Positions 1-6,131 of a DNA stretch of 8,835 nucleotides are shown piece after piece. The stretch comes from Cocleimonas sp. (lineage in GTDB: Bacteria > Pseudomonadota > Gammaproteobacteria > Thiotrichales > Thiotrichaceae). The position numbers and the translations under genes were made by a program. A model generated the notes under the pieces. That model was not told where the DNA came from and made no database searches. It saw only the letters and a program-made list of their open reading frames with translations. The first letter of the stretch is position 1, and each line of letters starts with the position of its first letter. Location of the stretch: NCBI GenBank assembly GCA_023145535.1, contig JAGLDQ010000248.1:1-8835 (forward strand). Direction: 5' to 3'.

Positions 1-489
1 CGTCAATACTTTATTTTAATTTATTTCAATTAAATTACACACCCTGCAAAAGCAGCGCGCTGTAATGCCAGTTGTATTCCGTTTCTTTCATAATCTAAAG
101 TTTTGCAAACCCCCTCTTTAACCAAACCCTAATGGATTGACCCCACTCAGGCATCTCATACAGTTAAAGTTGAATGTGGCGAGTATTGACAGAGAATCCC
201 AATGAATTAAATGCGCAACAGAAAATTATTATCACGACACATTTAATCTGTACTTATTGTAGAGGCAGGCGTGCTTGTATTTGCAGTAGAAGCCCTTTGC
301 TCAGCCAACATGATGAAAGCACACATTCGTCACAAAAATAACTGATCAGGCGCTTAACGCTGCCCATTAAGTTTTAGTTACCCTATTTTCAACAATGGAG
401 AAGCCGACACAAAAAAATTCGATTCTGCCCAATTCAATAGTTGCAGTGATCGTTTCCTAATAAAACAGATCTTATCATCGCAAATGTTC
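1..489. other. Noncoding stretch downstream of bamC, no gene found
   Basis: This 489-base AT-rich stretch follows the bamC stop codon. I see no open frame longer than about 32 codons on either strand, no tRNA-like cloverleaf and no hairpin followed by a T-tract that would end bamC transcription. A perfect 10-bp palindrome, CAGCGCGCTG, lies at 53-62. Two very short minus-strand frames (154-95 and 91-35) lack convincing ribosome binding sites. The stretch may hold the 3' UTR of bamC and the promoter of a gene beyond the left edge, or a decayed gene. That is inference only. Confidence 0.5.
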
Positions 490-1596
490 TTAACGATCAA
501 ACTCTTGCTTTAAACGCGCTAGTATTTTTTGTGATTGTATTTCAGATAACGGTTTGCCTTCCTCATCAGTCACCCTGACTTCTGACAATCGACCTGCATC
601 TCTTATATGAATTTGGTACTCCCCCCCCTTGGTCAAGAAAGTGCGCTTGCCTTGAAACAGCCGTGAGATAAAACCTCCCGTATTTTCGACTGCCTCATCA
701 CCATTATAAACCACCCCATAAATACCTTGGGACTGTTGTCGTGATTCTACATTTAACCCCATACGCTCTAACATAACGCCTGTACGCGCCCACGCTTTTT
801 TGTAACTTTCATGGACTTGTAAAATATGACTACTATCTTCTGTAACCAGTGTTACTAGACTAGTAGTTTGCGTCGCATCCGATTGATTCACATTTTTAGT
901 TGCACTGTATTTATCGCCTTGTAAAAATGCCTGCAAACGGTTTAGCATCTCTGCTTCTAACTCGTGCTTAGGTGGACGCAATTCCCAACCAATCCCTGTC
1001 TCGGTAACAATTTTTTCTGATCCTTTATGCGTCAAGTAAATACGAGTTTTTTTTGCATTTGTTTTTTCAACACGAACCCTGTATTGATCTCGCTGCCCTG
1101 CATCAAAAGTTCCTTGCAGAACACTGCCCAGTGCTTGACGCAACCAGTCTTTAGGTAAACCTGCTCTATTTTCTGCCCACTCAGTTACCATAATACCAAT
1201 GCGAGGTTCATCTTTAACAACATTCACCCCTAACGAACGCCAAAAATCACGAATCTTTGGCCATAAGCTATTAGCGGATATATCGACATCTAACCAACGA
1301 GCAGTGCCACTACTACCAATACGCATAGTCGCGGAGGTCGGTAAAACATTGGCATCACGACCTGAGTAACGATCACTTTTTTGGTTATTAACTGCTGAGG
1401 CGCTTACACTCCCTGATACAGGCAAAGTAAATGCAGCATCAAACTTGGGGGCTGTTAAATCAGGTGGGAACTCCAGTGTCTTAATTGAATTGTTATTCTT
1501 ATAATTAATGCCATTCGTGGTATCCATAAGGCCATCCACTGTTGAACAGCCTGATGATAAAAACAAAATGGAACTAACAATAATCACTTTTTTCAT
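490..1596 (-). CDS. bamC: Outer membrane protein assembly factor BamC (NlpB/DapX lipoprotein)
   Basis: BamC is an outer-membrane lipoprotein of the BAM complex, which folds and inserts beta-barrel proteins. The 368-residue product starts with a lipoprotein signal; the lipobox LSSGC places the lipidated cysteine at residue 17, with Ser at +2, consistent with outer-membrane sorting. The residue at -3 is Ser rather than the more usual Leu. An extended low-complexity N-terminal segment carries LEFPPDLTAP (about 41-50), like the conserved PPDLT-type motif that in E. coli BamC contacts BamD. Two helix-grip domains follow, at roughly 98-225 (from ARWLDVD) and 255-368 (ILQVHESYKKAWARTG onward). The ATG is preceded by GAAGG at good spacing. 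The gene starts 33 bases after the dapA stop, so the two are probably co-transcribed, as in E. coli. Length is slightly above the E. coli protein (about 344). Confidence 0.92.
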   Translation of the reverse strand: MKKVIIVSSILFLSSGCSTVDGLMDTTNGINYKNNNSIKTLEFPPDLTAPKFDAAFTLPVSGSVSASAVNNQKSDRYSGRDANVLPTSATMRIGSSGTARWLDVDISANSLWPKIRDFWRSLGVNVVKDEPRIGIMVTEWAENRAGLPKDWLRQALGSVLQGTFDAGQRDQYRVRVEKTNAKKTRIYLTHKGSEKIVTETGIGWELRPPKHELEAEMLNRLQAFLQGDKYSATKNVNQSDATQTTSLVTLVTEDSSHILQVHESYKKAWARTGVMLERMGLNVESRQQSQGIYGVVYNGDEAVENTGGFISRLFQGKRTFLTKGGEYQIHIRDAGRLSEVRVTDEEGKPLSEIQSQKILARLKQEFDR

Positions 1597-1629
1597 ATTA
1601 AGCCTTCACAATTCAAATATTGATGAGAA

Positions 1630-2508
1630 TTACACTTCAATCCCCGCTGCCTTCATTGCCTCAAGCAACTCCGCATGATATTCATCGGCAAATACCGTTA
1701 GTGGCAAACGAATGCCCTTGCTGCCAAACCCCATCTTATGTAACGCCCACTTAGCGGGAATCGGGCTGGATTCTAAAAATAGCGTCCGATGTAAATCCAT
1801 TAATGGCCTATTAATAGCCTCTGCTTTAGCGCGATCTCCAGCCAACGCGGCTGCACACATATCATGCATAGCCTGAGGTGCAAGATTTGCGGTAACTGAA
1901 ATATTACCATGACCTCCCATTAGTATCAGCTCAATGGCCGTTGCATCATCGCCACTAAATACATCCAGACGATCACCACAAAGTGCTAATGTTTCTTTGG
2001 CTCGTTCCAAGTCACCTGTTGCCTCTTTAATAGCAACAATATTTTCAATCTCCGCCAGCCGCGCTGTTGTTTCTGGCAGTAGGTCACAGTTTGTGCGACC
2101 TGGGACATTATACAATACTTGCGGTATCGCCACGTTATCAGCAATATATTTATAATGCTGATAAAGACCTTCTTGTGTCGGTTTATTATAGTAAGGCGTT
2201 ACCAACAAACAAGCATCCGCACCGTCTTGCTTGGCAGCAGCGGTTAAATCCAACGCTTCTGCAGTGTTATTTGAGCCAGTCCCTGCGATCACAGGGATCT
2301 TGCCATTCACTAATTCAACAACGCGTTTAACCACATGACGATGCTCTTTATGTGACAAGGTTGCCGACTCGCCTGTCGTCCCCATTGCAACGATAACATC
2401 CGTCTGGTTCTGCAAATGAAAATCAACCAAGGCTTCTAGCGCGGCTTCATCCACACTACCGTCATTGGTCATTGGGGTGATCAAAGCCACCATGCTTCCA
2501 CGTAACAT
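1630..2508 (-). CDS. dapA: 4-hydroxy-tetrahydrodipicolinate synthase DapA
   Basis: DapA condenses pyruvate with aspartate semialdehyde, the first committed step of the lysine/diaminopimelate pathway, in the cytoplasm. The sequence is a full TIM-barrel family member. Counting from the ATG at 2508, the catalytic positions match E. coli numbering exactly: Thr44-Thr45 (MGTTGES), Tyr107 (TPYYNKP), Tyr133 and Arg138 (YNVPGRT) and Schiff-base Lys161 (IKEATGD). That start gives 292 residues, the E. coli length. A longer frame opens at a GTG at 2520, adding four residues, but that GTG overlaps the GGAGAG (2513-2518) that serves as ribosome binding site for the ATG, so I reject it. A promoter candidate lies just upstream, and bamC follows closely. 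Nothing in the sequence looks damaged. Confidence 0.97.
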   Translation of the reverse strand: MLRGSMVALITPMTNDGSVDEAALEALVDFHLQNQTDVIVAMGTTGESATLSHKEHRHVVKRVVELVNGKIPVIAGTGSNNTAEALDLTAAAKQDGADACLLVTPYYNKPTQEGLYQHYKYIADNVAIPQVLYNVPGRTNCDLLPETTARLAEIENIVAIKEATGDLERAKETLALCGDRLDVFSGDDATAIELILMGGHGNISVTANLAPQAMHDMCAAALAGDRAKAEAINRPLMDLHRTLFLESSPIPAKWALHKMGFGSKGIRLPLTVFADEYHAELLEAMKAAGIEV

Positions 2509-2512
2509 GAAA

Positions 2513-2518
2513 CTCTCC
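2513..2518 (-). promoter_or_regulatory. Ribosome binding site that sets the dapA start
   Basis: The minus strand reads GTGGAGAGTTTCATG. GGAGAG sits four to six bases before the ATG at 2508 and overlaps the alternative GTG at 2520. This favours the ATG, in agreement with the family length and residue numbering. Confidence 0.75.
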
Positions 2519-2543
2519 ACTCTTTTTAAAATATCTACAGGAA

Positions 2544-2573
2544 ATTATTACAGTCTACTCACGCCTTTCTCAA
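2544..2573 (-). promoter_or_regulatory. Candidate sigma70 promoter for dapA-bamC
   Basis: On the minus strand a -35 TTGAGA (2573-2568, 5 of 6 consensus) and a -10 AATAAT (2549-2544, 5 of 6) are 18 bases apart. TGT directly before the -10 forms an extended -10 element. Transcription would start near 2537, about 30 bases before the dapA ATG. The element lies between the carbonic anhydrase stop and dapA, so the pair need not depend on readthrough. No start site has been mapped; this is a sequence match only. Confidence 0.5.
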
Positions 2574-2598
2574 AATACAAGAAAGGTCTGCAAACAGC

Positions 2599-3393
2599 TT
2601 AATCAACAACCACGCGCGCATTCAAAGGCTGCACAGGACGATTATTTGGCTCTGTTAATGCTTTTTCAAAAACAGATAGCTGGGCTTTTGATATATGACG
2701 CGTTGTCTTCATTACAATCCAGCGAACCCCTTCTGTACAAGGAGGGGTTGTTAGCGAACCATTAAAACGATAGTAACTTTTCAGCTCACTTTCAAACTCC
2801 ATCGCCCGTAATGCTGTTGCATCAAGCCTATGAGACTCACCCGCTTTTAGAGGAATATTTTTCCACAACGCTGTTAACAACTCATCATCTTTACCAGGCT
2901 CAAACATAATCGCAACCACTGCAATTTCATTTTTCTTATTCAAGTGCACTAGATGCGCTTCTAAAGGAAAATGCTTGCCGTTAATTGTATTTTCACTTGG
3001 TGTATGAAAGTGGAATTGCTTCAAGGTAAACACTTCATCATCAAGCGTTATTTCACCGCCCGACCATAAATTAACTTGCACAGTATGCCCATTATTTACA
3101 ATATCAGTGGGAGAAAGCATCGTGTATTTAAACTTAATCGCTGGCAAATCAGCATCAACAACTTCTTTTAGATCAATAGGTGATTGATTGCGCCCTGCTT
3201 CACACGCTGCAAATTTAGGAGATAGTTTCCCCCAATTTTCAGCACCCTCCGCACCTGCATATCCCCAATGAGGCGCAGCATGGGCTTGTTTTTTCTCTTT
3301 AGTAACAGACTGATCAGGCCCAGATGCATTCAAGACACCTGCCATTAAGATAAGTGCAGATGATACAAAAATTGTGAGTGCTTTTTTATTCAT
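2599..3393 (-). CDS. Periplasmic alpha-class carbonic anhydrase
   Basis: The product reversibly hydrates CO2 to bicarbonate with a zinc-bound hydroxide. Residues 1 to about 23 form a Sec signal peptide (MNKK, then a hydrophobic stretch ending LNA), so the enzyme acts in the periplasm. The alpha-class fold is clear: zinc ligands His128 and His130 (QFHFH) and His147 (EAHLVH), the proton-shuttle His103 (NNGHTV), gatekeeper Glu134 and Thr215 (SLTTPPC). Cys64 and Cys219 are placed to form the usual bacterial alpha-class disulfide. The residue after Glu134 is Asn (PSEN), where most bacterial members have His (SEH). Length 264 is normal with a signal peptide. The ATG follows AAGGA. The gene lies downstream of sox but behind a strong terminator, so it probably has its own promoter; I could not pick a convincing one. 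Paired function with sox is inference. Confidence 0.95.
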   Translation of the reverse strand: MNKKALTIFVSSALILMAGVLNASGPDQSVTKEKKQAHAAPHWGYAGAEGAENWGKLSPKFAACEAGRNQSPIDLKEVVDADLPAIKFKYTMLSPTDIVNNGHTVQVNLWSGGEITLDDEVFTLKQFHFHTPSENTINGKHFPLEAHLVHLNKKNEIAVVAIMFEPGKDDELLTALWKNIPLKAGESHRLDATALRAMEFESELKSYYRFNGSLTTPPCTEGVRWIVMKTTRHISKAQLSVFEKALTEPNNRPVQPLNARVVVD

Positions 3394-3464
3394 TATTCAT
3401 TCCTTTATAAAATATGAATCGTTTTTTTATGGAGGATGCACCATACAACTTTAATTATTTTTTA

Positions 3465-3505
3465 ACCATAAAAAAAGCCCAGAAAATCTGGGCTTTTTTT
3501 ATGGT
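3465..3505 (-). terminator. Intrinsic terminator of the sox operon
   Basis: A perfect 19-bp inverted repeat occupies 3465-3483 and 3487-3505 with a 3-base loop. The core stem GCCCAGA/TCTGGGC is followed on the minus strand by seven T residues, and ACCAT/ATGGT close the outside. It lies 16 bases after the soxA stop. The A/T tracts are symmetrical, so it could also stop plus-strand transcription, although no plus-strand gene is visible here. Confidence 0.93.
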
Positions 3506-3521
3506 ATGACTTGCTTTGCGT

Positions 3522-4361
3522 TTATTTACGCGCCCCAGGGCCATTCCATTTCAAACCATTACTCATGATTGTCTGAAAATACTCAAGTGCTTTATATTCA
3601 TCGCTCTGTGCCTTGAAAGGTTTCGCTCTAATATTTTTATTACAACCTGCATAGCGACGATGCAATGTTCCCATCGAACCCCATTTTGAACGATAGACAG
3701 GGAAGTGTGATGGATGCCCTAAAGCAGGGCCTAATTTATCCGCACGAATAAAATTACCCGAGTTATAAATATGACAATCAGCACAGGCCATATTTAACTG
3801 TCCACGCTTCGCATAGAAGAACGTTTTACCCTTGTTATACCATGCGAGTTCTTTTTCTGAACTCGGTAATTTAACGGCAATATCCTTGCCTCGTCCTTGA
3901 TAAGCAACATAAGCAGATACTGCGGCTATCTTTCCTTTCTTCCAGCCATAGGCTTTTTCGCCATTATCCGTACGACATTTATTAATATCACTTTCTAACG
4001 TAACGATAGTATCGGACTTATCGTCGTGATGCGGATATTTAGCACGCATATCCGCGATATCACCTTTAAAACAATCTTTAAACCCTTTGCCATTTGCAAA
4101 CGGTTTATTCCATAATTCTTCGCCGTTCTCAACGACTAACTCATAAGGAGGAAACTCTTCAATTTCAACCCATTGCTTACGAGATGCTGGATCAATAGAG
4201 TAAATACCATTAACATAGTCATCTAGTTTTGTATCTTTGTACTTATTGGTAAAGTACCCTTGAAAAGCCTTCACATCATCAGCGGGTGAAGCTTGTATAG
4301 CGGTAAACGGCATTAAGCTAAATGCCAGCGCAGCAATGGTTGCTGTCATTGTTATTTTCAT
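3522..4361 (-). CDS. soxA: Sulfur oxidation c-type cytochrome SoxA, one-haem form
   Basis: SoxA is the catalytic subunit of SoxXA, which oxidatively joins thiosulfate to the SoxY cysteine in the periplasm. A signal peptide covers about residues 1-24 (cleavage near IQA-S). The C-terminal haem domain has one CxxCH, Cys193-Ala-Asp-Cys-His197, and Cys240 in RRYAGCN matches the cysteine that in characterised SoxA is the modified (persulfide) haem ligand. The N-terminal half lacks CxxCH; two cysteines there, Cys97 and Cys129, could form a disulfide, as in known monohaem SoxA proteins such as that of Starkeya novella. Length 279 is typical. AAAGGAGTG precedes the ATG. It is the last gene of the X-Y-Z-A order, 70 bases after soxZ, with a hairpin in the gap and a terminator after it. 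Confidence 0.95.
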   Translation of the reverse strand: MKITMTATIAALAFSLMPFTAIQASPADDVKAFQGYFTNKYKDTKLDDYVNGIYSIDPASRKQWVEIEEFPPYELVVENGEELWNKPFANGKGFKDCFKGDIADMRAKYPHHDDKSDTIVTLESDINKCRTDNGEKAYGWKKGKIAAVSAYVAYQGRGKDIAVKLPSSEKELAWYNKGKTFFYAKRGQLNMACADCHIYNSGNFIRADKLGPALGHPSHFPVYRSKWGSMGTLHRRYAGCNKNIRAKPFKAQSDEYKALEYFQTIMSNGLKWNGPGARK

Positions 4362-4391
4362 GAAATCACTCCTTTGTACTTAGTTTGCTAA

Positions 4392-4428
4392 CAAGTCTCA
4401 GCCTAGACTGAGACTTGCATCAGGCTGA
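4392..4428 (-). repeat. Two mutually exclusive hairpins between soxZ and soxA
   Basis: A perfect 10-bp stem CAAGTCTCAG (4392-4401) / CTGAGACTTG (4408-4417) has a 6-base loop. A second 7-bp stem, TCAGCCT (4398-4404) / AGGCTGA (4422-4428), uses part of the same bases, so both cannot form at once. No T-tract follows on the minus strand, so a plain terminator is unlikely. It could be an mRNA processing or stability element that sets SoxA output relative to SoxYZ. That role is inference. Confidence 0.5.
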
Positions 4429-4431
4429 AAA

Positions 4432-4746
4432 TTACTTAACAGTCTTTTCTGCTTCACCAGTATTACCCTGATTATCCTTCCAATTTAGCTTAACTTTATC
4501 GCCAGACTTACCAGCATAGTTAAATGAAAGATAAGGGTTTTTAGAGATGGTTCCTGACCAATCTGCTGTTAGCAATACTTTATCATTTGCCGTTACAACA
4601 ACCTCATTAATATAATGGGTAGGAATTTTTTCGCCCGTCTTTTTGTCTTTGCGACGACCTGTTTCCATAGGATGAGAGACAATTGCCTTGATATTAACTT
4701 TATCGCCTTTCATTTTTGCTTTTAATCTAGTCTTAAACTTTGCCAT
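4432..4746 (-). CDS. soxZ: Thiosulfate-carrier subunit SoxZ
   Basis: SoxZ is the partner of SoxY in the SoxYZ heterodimer that carries sulfur intermediates between Sox enzymes. The 104-residue product matches SoxZ throughout: a basic N-terminus, the SHPMETG segment at about 24-30, THYINEVVV at about 43-51 and an Ig-like beta-sandwich ending in GEAEKTVK. It has no signal peptide and no cysteine, as expected; SoxZ is exported bound to the Tat substrate SoxY. TAGGAGA precedes the ATG. It begins 18 bases after the soxY stop, so the two are certainly co-transcribed. Confidence 0.96.
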   Translation of the reverse strand: MAKFKTRLKAKMKGDKVNIKAIVSHPMETGRRKDKKTGEKIPTHYINEVVVTANDKVLLTADWSGTISKNPYLSFNYAGKSGDKVKLNWKDNQGNTGEAEKTVK

Positions 4747-4764
4747 TTTCTAATCTCCTATTGC

Positions 4765-5223
4765 TTAACCGCCGCAGCCGCCTTTAGTTACTTTTACAGC
4801 CTTTTTACCCATGTAATACTTATCACCCGCTTTTACCACGGCAATAACATCGCCTGTTTTGCCCACTTTATAGCGGCACTTAACAGCAGGATCAATTCCC
4901 TCACCTAATTTAAACTTAGCCGCATAAACGGTTGGGTTATTCGAGATAAAGACATGAATTTCTTCTGCGCCTTCAAGTGTCGTTTTTACTTCTACAGGAA
5001 CAACCGCCGAATTTTCCGCCAAGTCAGGTGCGATCACCTCAACCTTATCTGAATCTTCTGTCGTTATGCCCAATGCTTTTAACGCATCTTCCATTGATGT
5101 CGCCGCATAAGCATCCGCTGCTTCACTAGCAAATGCCATATTAGGTGCTAATAAACCACCACCAACAGCTGCGCCTGTTACGCTAGCGGCAAGAGTGCCT
5201 TTTAAAAATGTTCTACGTTTCAT
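4765..5223 (-). CDS. soxY: Thiosulfate-carrier subunit SoxY (Tat-exported)
   Basis: SoxY carries the sulfur substrate covalently on a C-terminal swinging arm. The product ends in GGCGG, with carrier cysteine Cys150 two residues from the C-terminus. The N-terminus is a Tat signal with twin arginines at residues 3-4 (KRRTFLKG), a hydrophobic stretch and a likely cleavage after AFA (about residue 32), consistent with folded export with SoxZ. The beta-sandwich domain includes EIHVFISNNP and a PAVKCRYKVG segment. Cys116 in that segment is a second cysteine; characterised SoxY proteins I recall have only the arm cysteine. Length 152 is typical. AGGAGA precedes the ATG. A 145-base gap with two hairpins separates it from soxX, in contrast to the tight join to soxZ. 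Confidence 0.96.
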   Translation of the reverse strand: MKRRTFLKGTLAASVTGAAVGGGLLAPNMAFASEAADAYAATSMEDALKALGITTEDSDKVEVIAPDLAENSAVVPVEVKTTLEGAEEIHVFISNNPTVYAAKFKLGEGIDPAVKCRYKVGKTGDVIAVVKAGDKYYMGKKAVKVTKGGCGG

Positions 5224-5247
5224 TTATATCTCCTATTTCCACGTATT

Positions 5248-5276
5248 TTAATTATTACCCGAATTCATGAAGTCAA
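5248..5276 (-). promoter_or_regulatory. Weak candidate internal promoter for soxYZA
   Basis: On the minus strand TTGACT (5276-5271, a good -35) is followed after 17 bases by AATTAA (5253-5248), a poor -10. It lies about 25 bases before the soxY ATG. The unusual length of the soxX-soxY gap makes an internal start plausible, but the -10 is weak and the ORF order alone would allow one transcript from soxX. Confidence 0.22.
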
Positions 5277-5290
5277 TGCGGATACAAAAT

Positions 5291-5330
5291 ATTAGCGTTA
5301 TAGCACTGTTTATTCGGCTATAACGTCAAT
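5291..5330 (-). repeat. Hairpin in the soxX-soxY gap (second)
   Basis: CGTTATAGC (5296-5304) pairs perfectly with GCTATAACG (5317-5325) around a 12-base loop. ATT (5291-5293) and AAT (5328-5330) extend the stem past one mismatch and a G-T pair. On the minus strand it is followed by TAATATTTTG, a poor T-tract, so it may be a partial terminator, an mRNA stabiliser or a protein-binding site. Confidence 0.5.
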
Positions 5331-5345
5331 AATTTGCAACTCACC

Positions 5346-5374
5346 TTGTAATACATCAAAGTCAAGTATTACAA
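5346..5374 (-). repeat. Hairpin at the soxX stop codon (first)
   Basis: TTGTAATAC (5346-5354) and GTATTACAA (5366-5374) form a perfect 9-bp inverted repeat with an 11-base loop. One arm contains the soxX stop codon (5371-5369). The stem is AT-rich and no T-tract follows, so a terminator is unlikely. It could mark a 3' end protected from exonucleases after processing between soxX and soxY. Confidence 0.5.
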
Positions 5375-5734
5375 ACTATGTACAAATTTTACAACTTGGT
5401 TAATTTCTTTATCCGTTAGAATCCCATGCGGTTTAAAGGGAGGCATAAAAGATGCTGGATTCTTAATACGCGCATCTTCAATTTGCGTCTTAAGGACTGC
5501 GATATCAGGAAAGCGTGCTTTCATTGCAATTAATGGCGGGGCAATATTCCCCCCCATATCGCCACCTGTCATGGTATGACAAGCTAAACAATTTCCCTTC
5601 TTTTTATTAAAAGCAAGTTTCTTGCCTTTCTCCAAGTCCGAACCACCCGCCACAACCGATGCAGAAAAACCAACCACACCAACCATTGCGATTGCTGTTA
5701 TTGTGACCGCTAATTTACGAAAAAGTTTTCGCAT
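5369..5734 (-). CDS. soxX: Sulfur oxidation c-type cytochrome SoxX
   Basis: SoxX is the small monohaem electron-accepting subunit of SoxXA. The 121-residue product has a Sec signal peptide (basic MRKLFRK, hydrophobic core, cleavage near VVAG at about residue 29). Cys49-Leu-Ala-Cys-His53 binds haem, and Met97 in ASFMPPF is the expected axial methionine ligand. MGGNIAPPL and the KPHGILTDKEINQVVKFV tail are typical of the family. The mature protein is at the short end of SoxX lengths. A strong TAGGAGGC ribosome binding site lies before the ATG. It is the first gene of the sox cluster, with over 430 bases of noncoding DNA upstream, so the main sox promoter is expected there. Confidence 0.95.
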   Translation of the reverse strand: MRKLFRKLAVTITAIAMVGVVGFSASVVAGGSDLEKGKKLAFNKKKGNCLACHTMTGGDMGGNIAPPLIAMKARFPDIAVLKTQIEDARIKNPASFMPPFKPHGILTDKEINQVVKFVHSL

Positions 5735-5790
5735 CTTTATGCCTCCTAGAAATAAATTATTTTAGATTGAATGAGCCAAGCATAAATATT

Positions 5791-5804
5791 ATTATAGGCC
5801 TATA
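5791..5804 (-). promoter_or_regulatory. Operator-like palindrome overlapping a -10 upstream of soxX
   Basis: The perfect 12-bp palindrome TATAGGCCTATA (5793-5804) runs into a perfect TATAAT (5796-5791) on the minus strand, 57 bases before the soxX ATG. No -35-like hexamer sits 16-18 bases upstream, so if this is a promoter it would need an activator, or the palindrome could be a repressor site. Sox genes elsewhere are controlled by ArsR-family SoxR/BigR-type regulators that bind AT-rich palindromes; linking them to this site is inference. Confidence 0.3.
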
Positions 5805-6086
5805 TACACATCTTATGATTTAGCTACCGTGGCGAGCATAGCGTATTAAATCGTGCTTAGCAAAGGAATGCTTCAATTTAGAAAGAGTTTAGATTTTAAC
5901 TCTATTATTAACTAGTTACATTATAGTGCTCAGCCTGTTAATGCTTTGCAAATACTCTTTATTGAGATAGGTAAAAACCCCTATACCACCCCGTAAAAAT
6001 CATATTTTATGACCCTAGAATTGGAAAAACAATGGGTAAATCTGCTGACAAATATAATTTTTCACATCAATCATTTCATCGGTTTT

Positions 6087-6131
6087 GTAGGGTGTCGCGC
6101 ATACACCTTTTAAGTTCGACACGGTGCACAC
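6087..6131. repeat. Decayed REP-like palindromic element
   Basis: The stretch starts GTAGGGTG (6087-6094) and ends ACGGTGCACAC (6121-6131). It contains GTGTCG (6092-6097) / CGACAC (6117-6122) and the nested GGTGT (6091-6095) / ACACC (6103-6107). The layout resembles the GTAGGGTGCGCA-type intergenic palindromes common in gammaproteobacterial genomes, but with several differences. I recall this family from memory and cannot compare copies here. Confidence 0.3.

Noticed and set aside
35..154. Two tiny minus-strand frames, 154-95 (MPEWGQSIRVWLKRGFAKL) and 91-35 (MKETEYNWHYSALLLQGV)
   Set aside because: Only 19 and 18 residues, no proper ribosome binding sites and no recognised similarity. They could be gene remnants but cannot be supported.
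186..213. TTGACA followed by TAAATG on the plus strand as a promoter
   Set aside because: The -35 is perfect but the -10 is poor and no gene follows on that strand.
247..345. 32-codon open plus-strand stretch ending at a TGA
   Set aside because: No early ATG, no ribosome binding site, and a length expected by chance.
447..499. 8-bp inverted repeat TGATCGTT / AACGATCA at the bamC 3' end as a terminator
   Set aside because: The loop is 37 bases and no T-tract follows on the minus strand; it is probably chance.
1934..2330. Plus-strand open frames inside dapA (1934-2155, 2067-2330)
   Set aside because: Antisense to the conserved DapA active-site region; no family resemblance.
2509..2520. Longer dapA reading frame starting at a GTG at 2520
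   Set aside because: The GTG overlaps the ribosome binding site of the ATG at 2508, and only the ATG gives the family length of 292 and exact E. coli residue numbering.
2564..2586. CCTTTCT / AGAAAGG inverted repeat after the carbonic anhydrase gene as its terminator
   Set aside because: Short AT-rich stem with a 9-base loop and no T-tract, and it overlaps the likely dapA -35.
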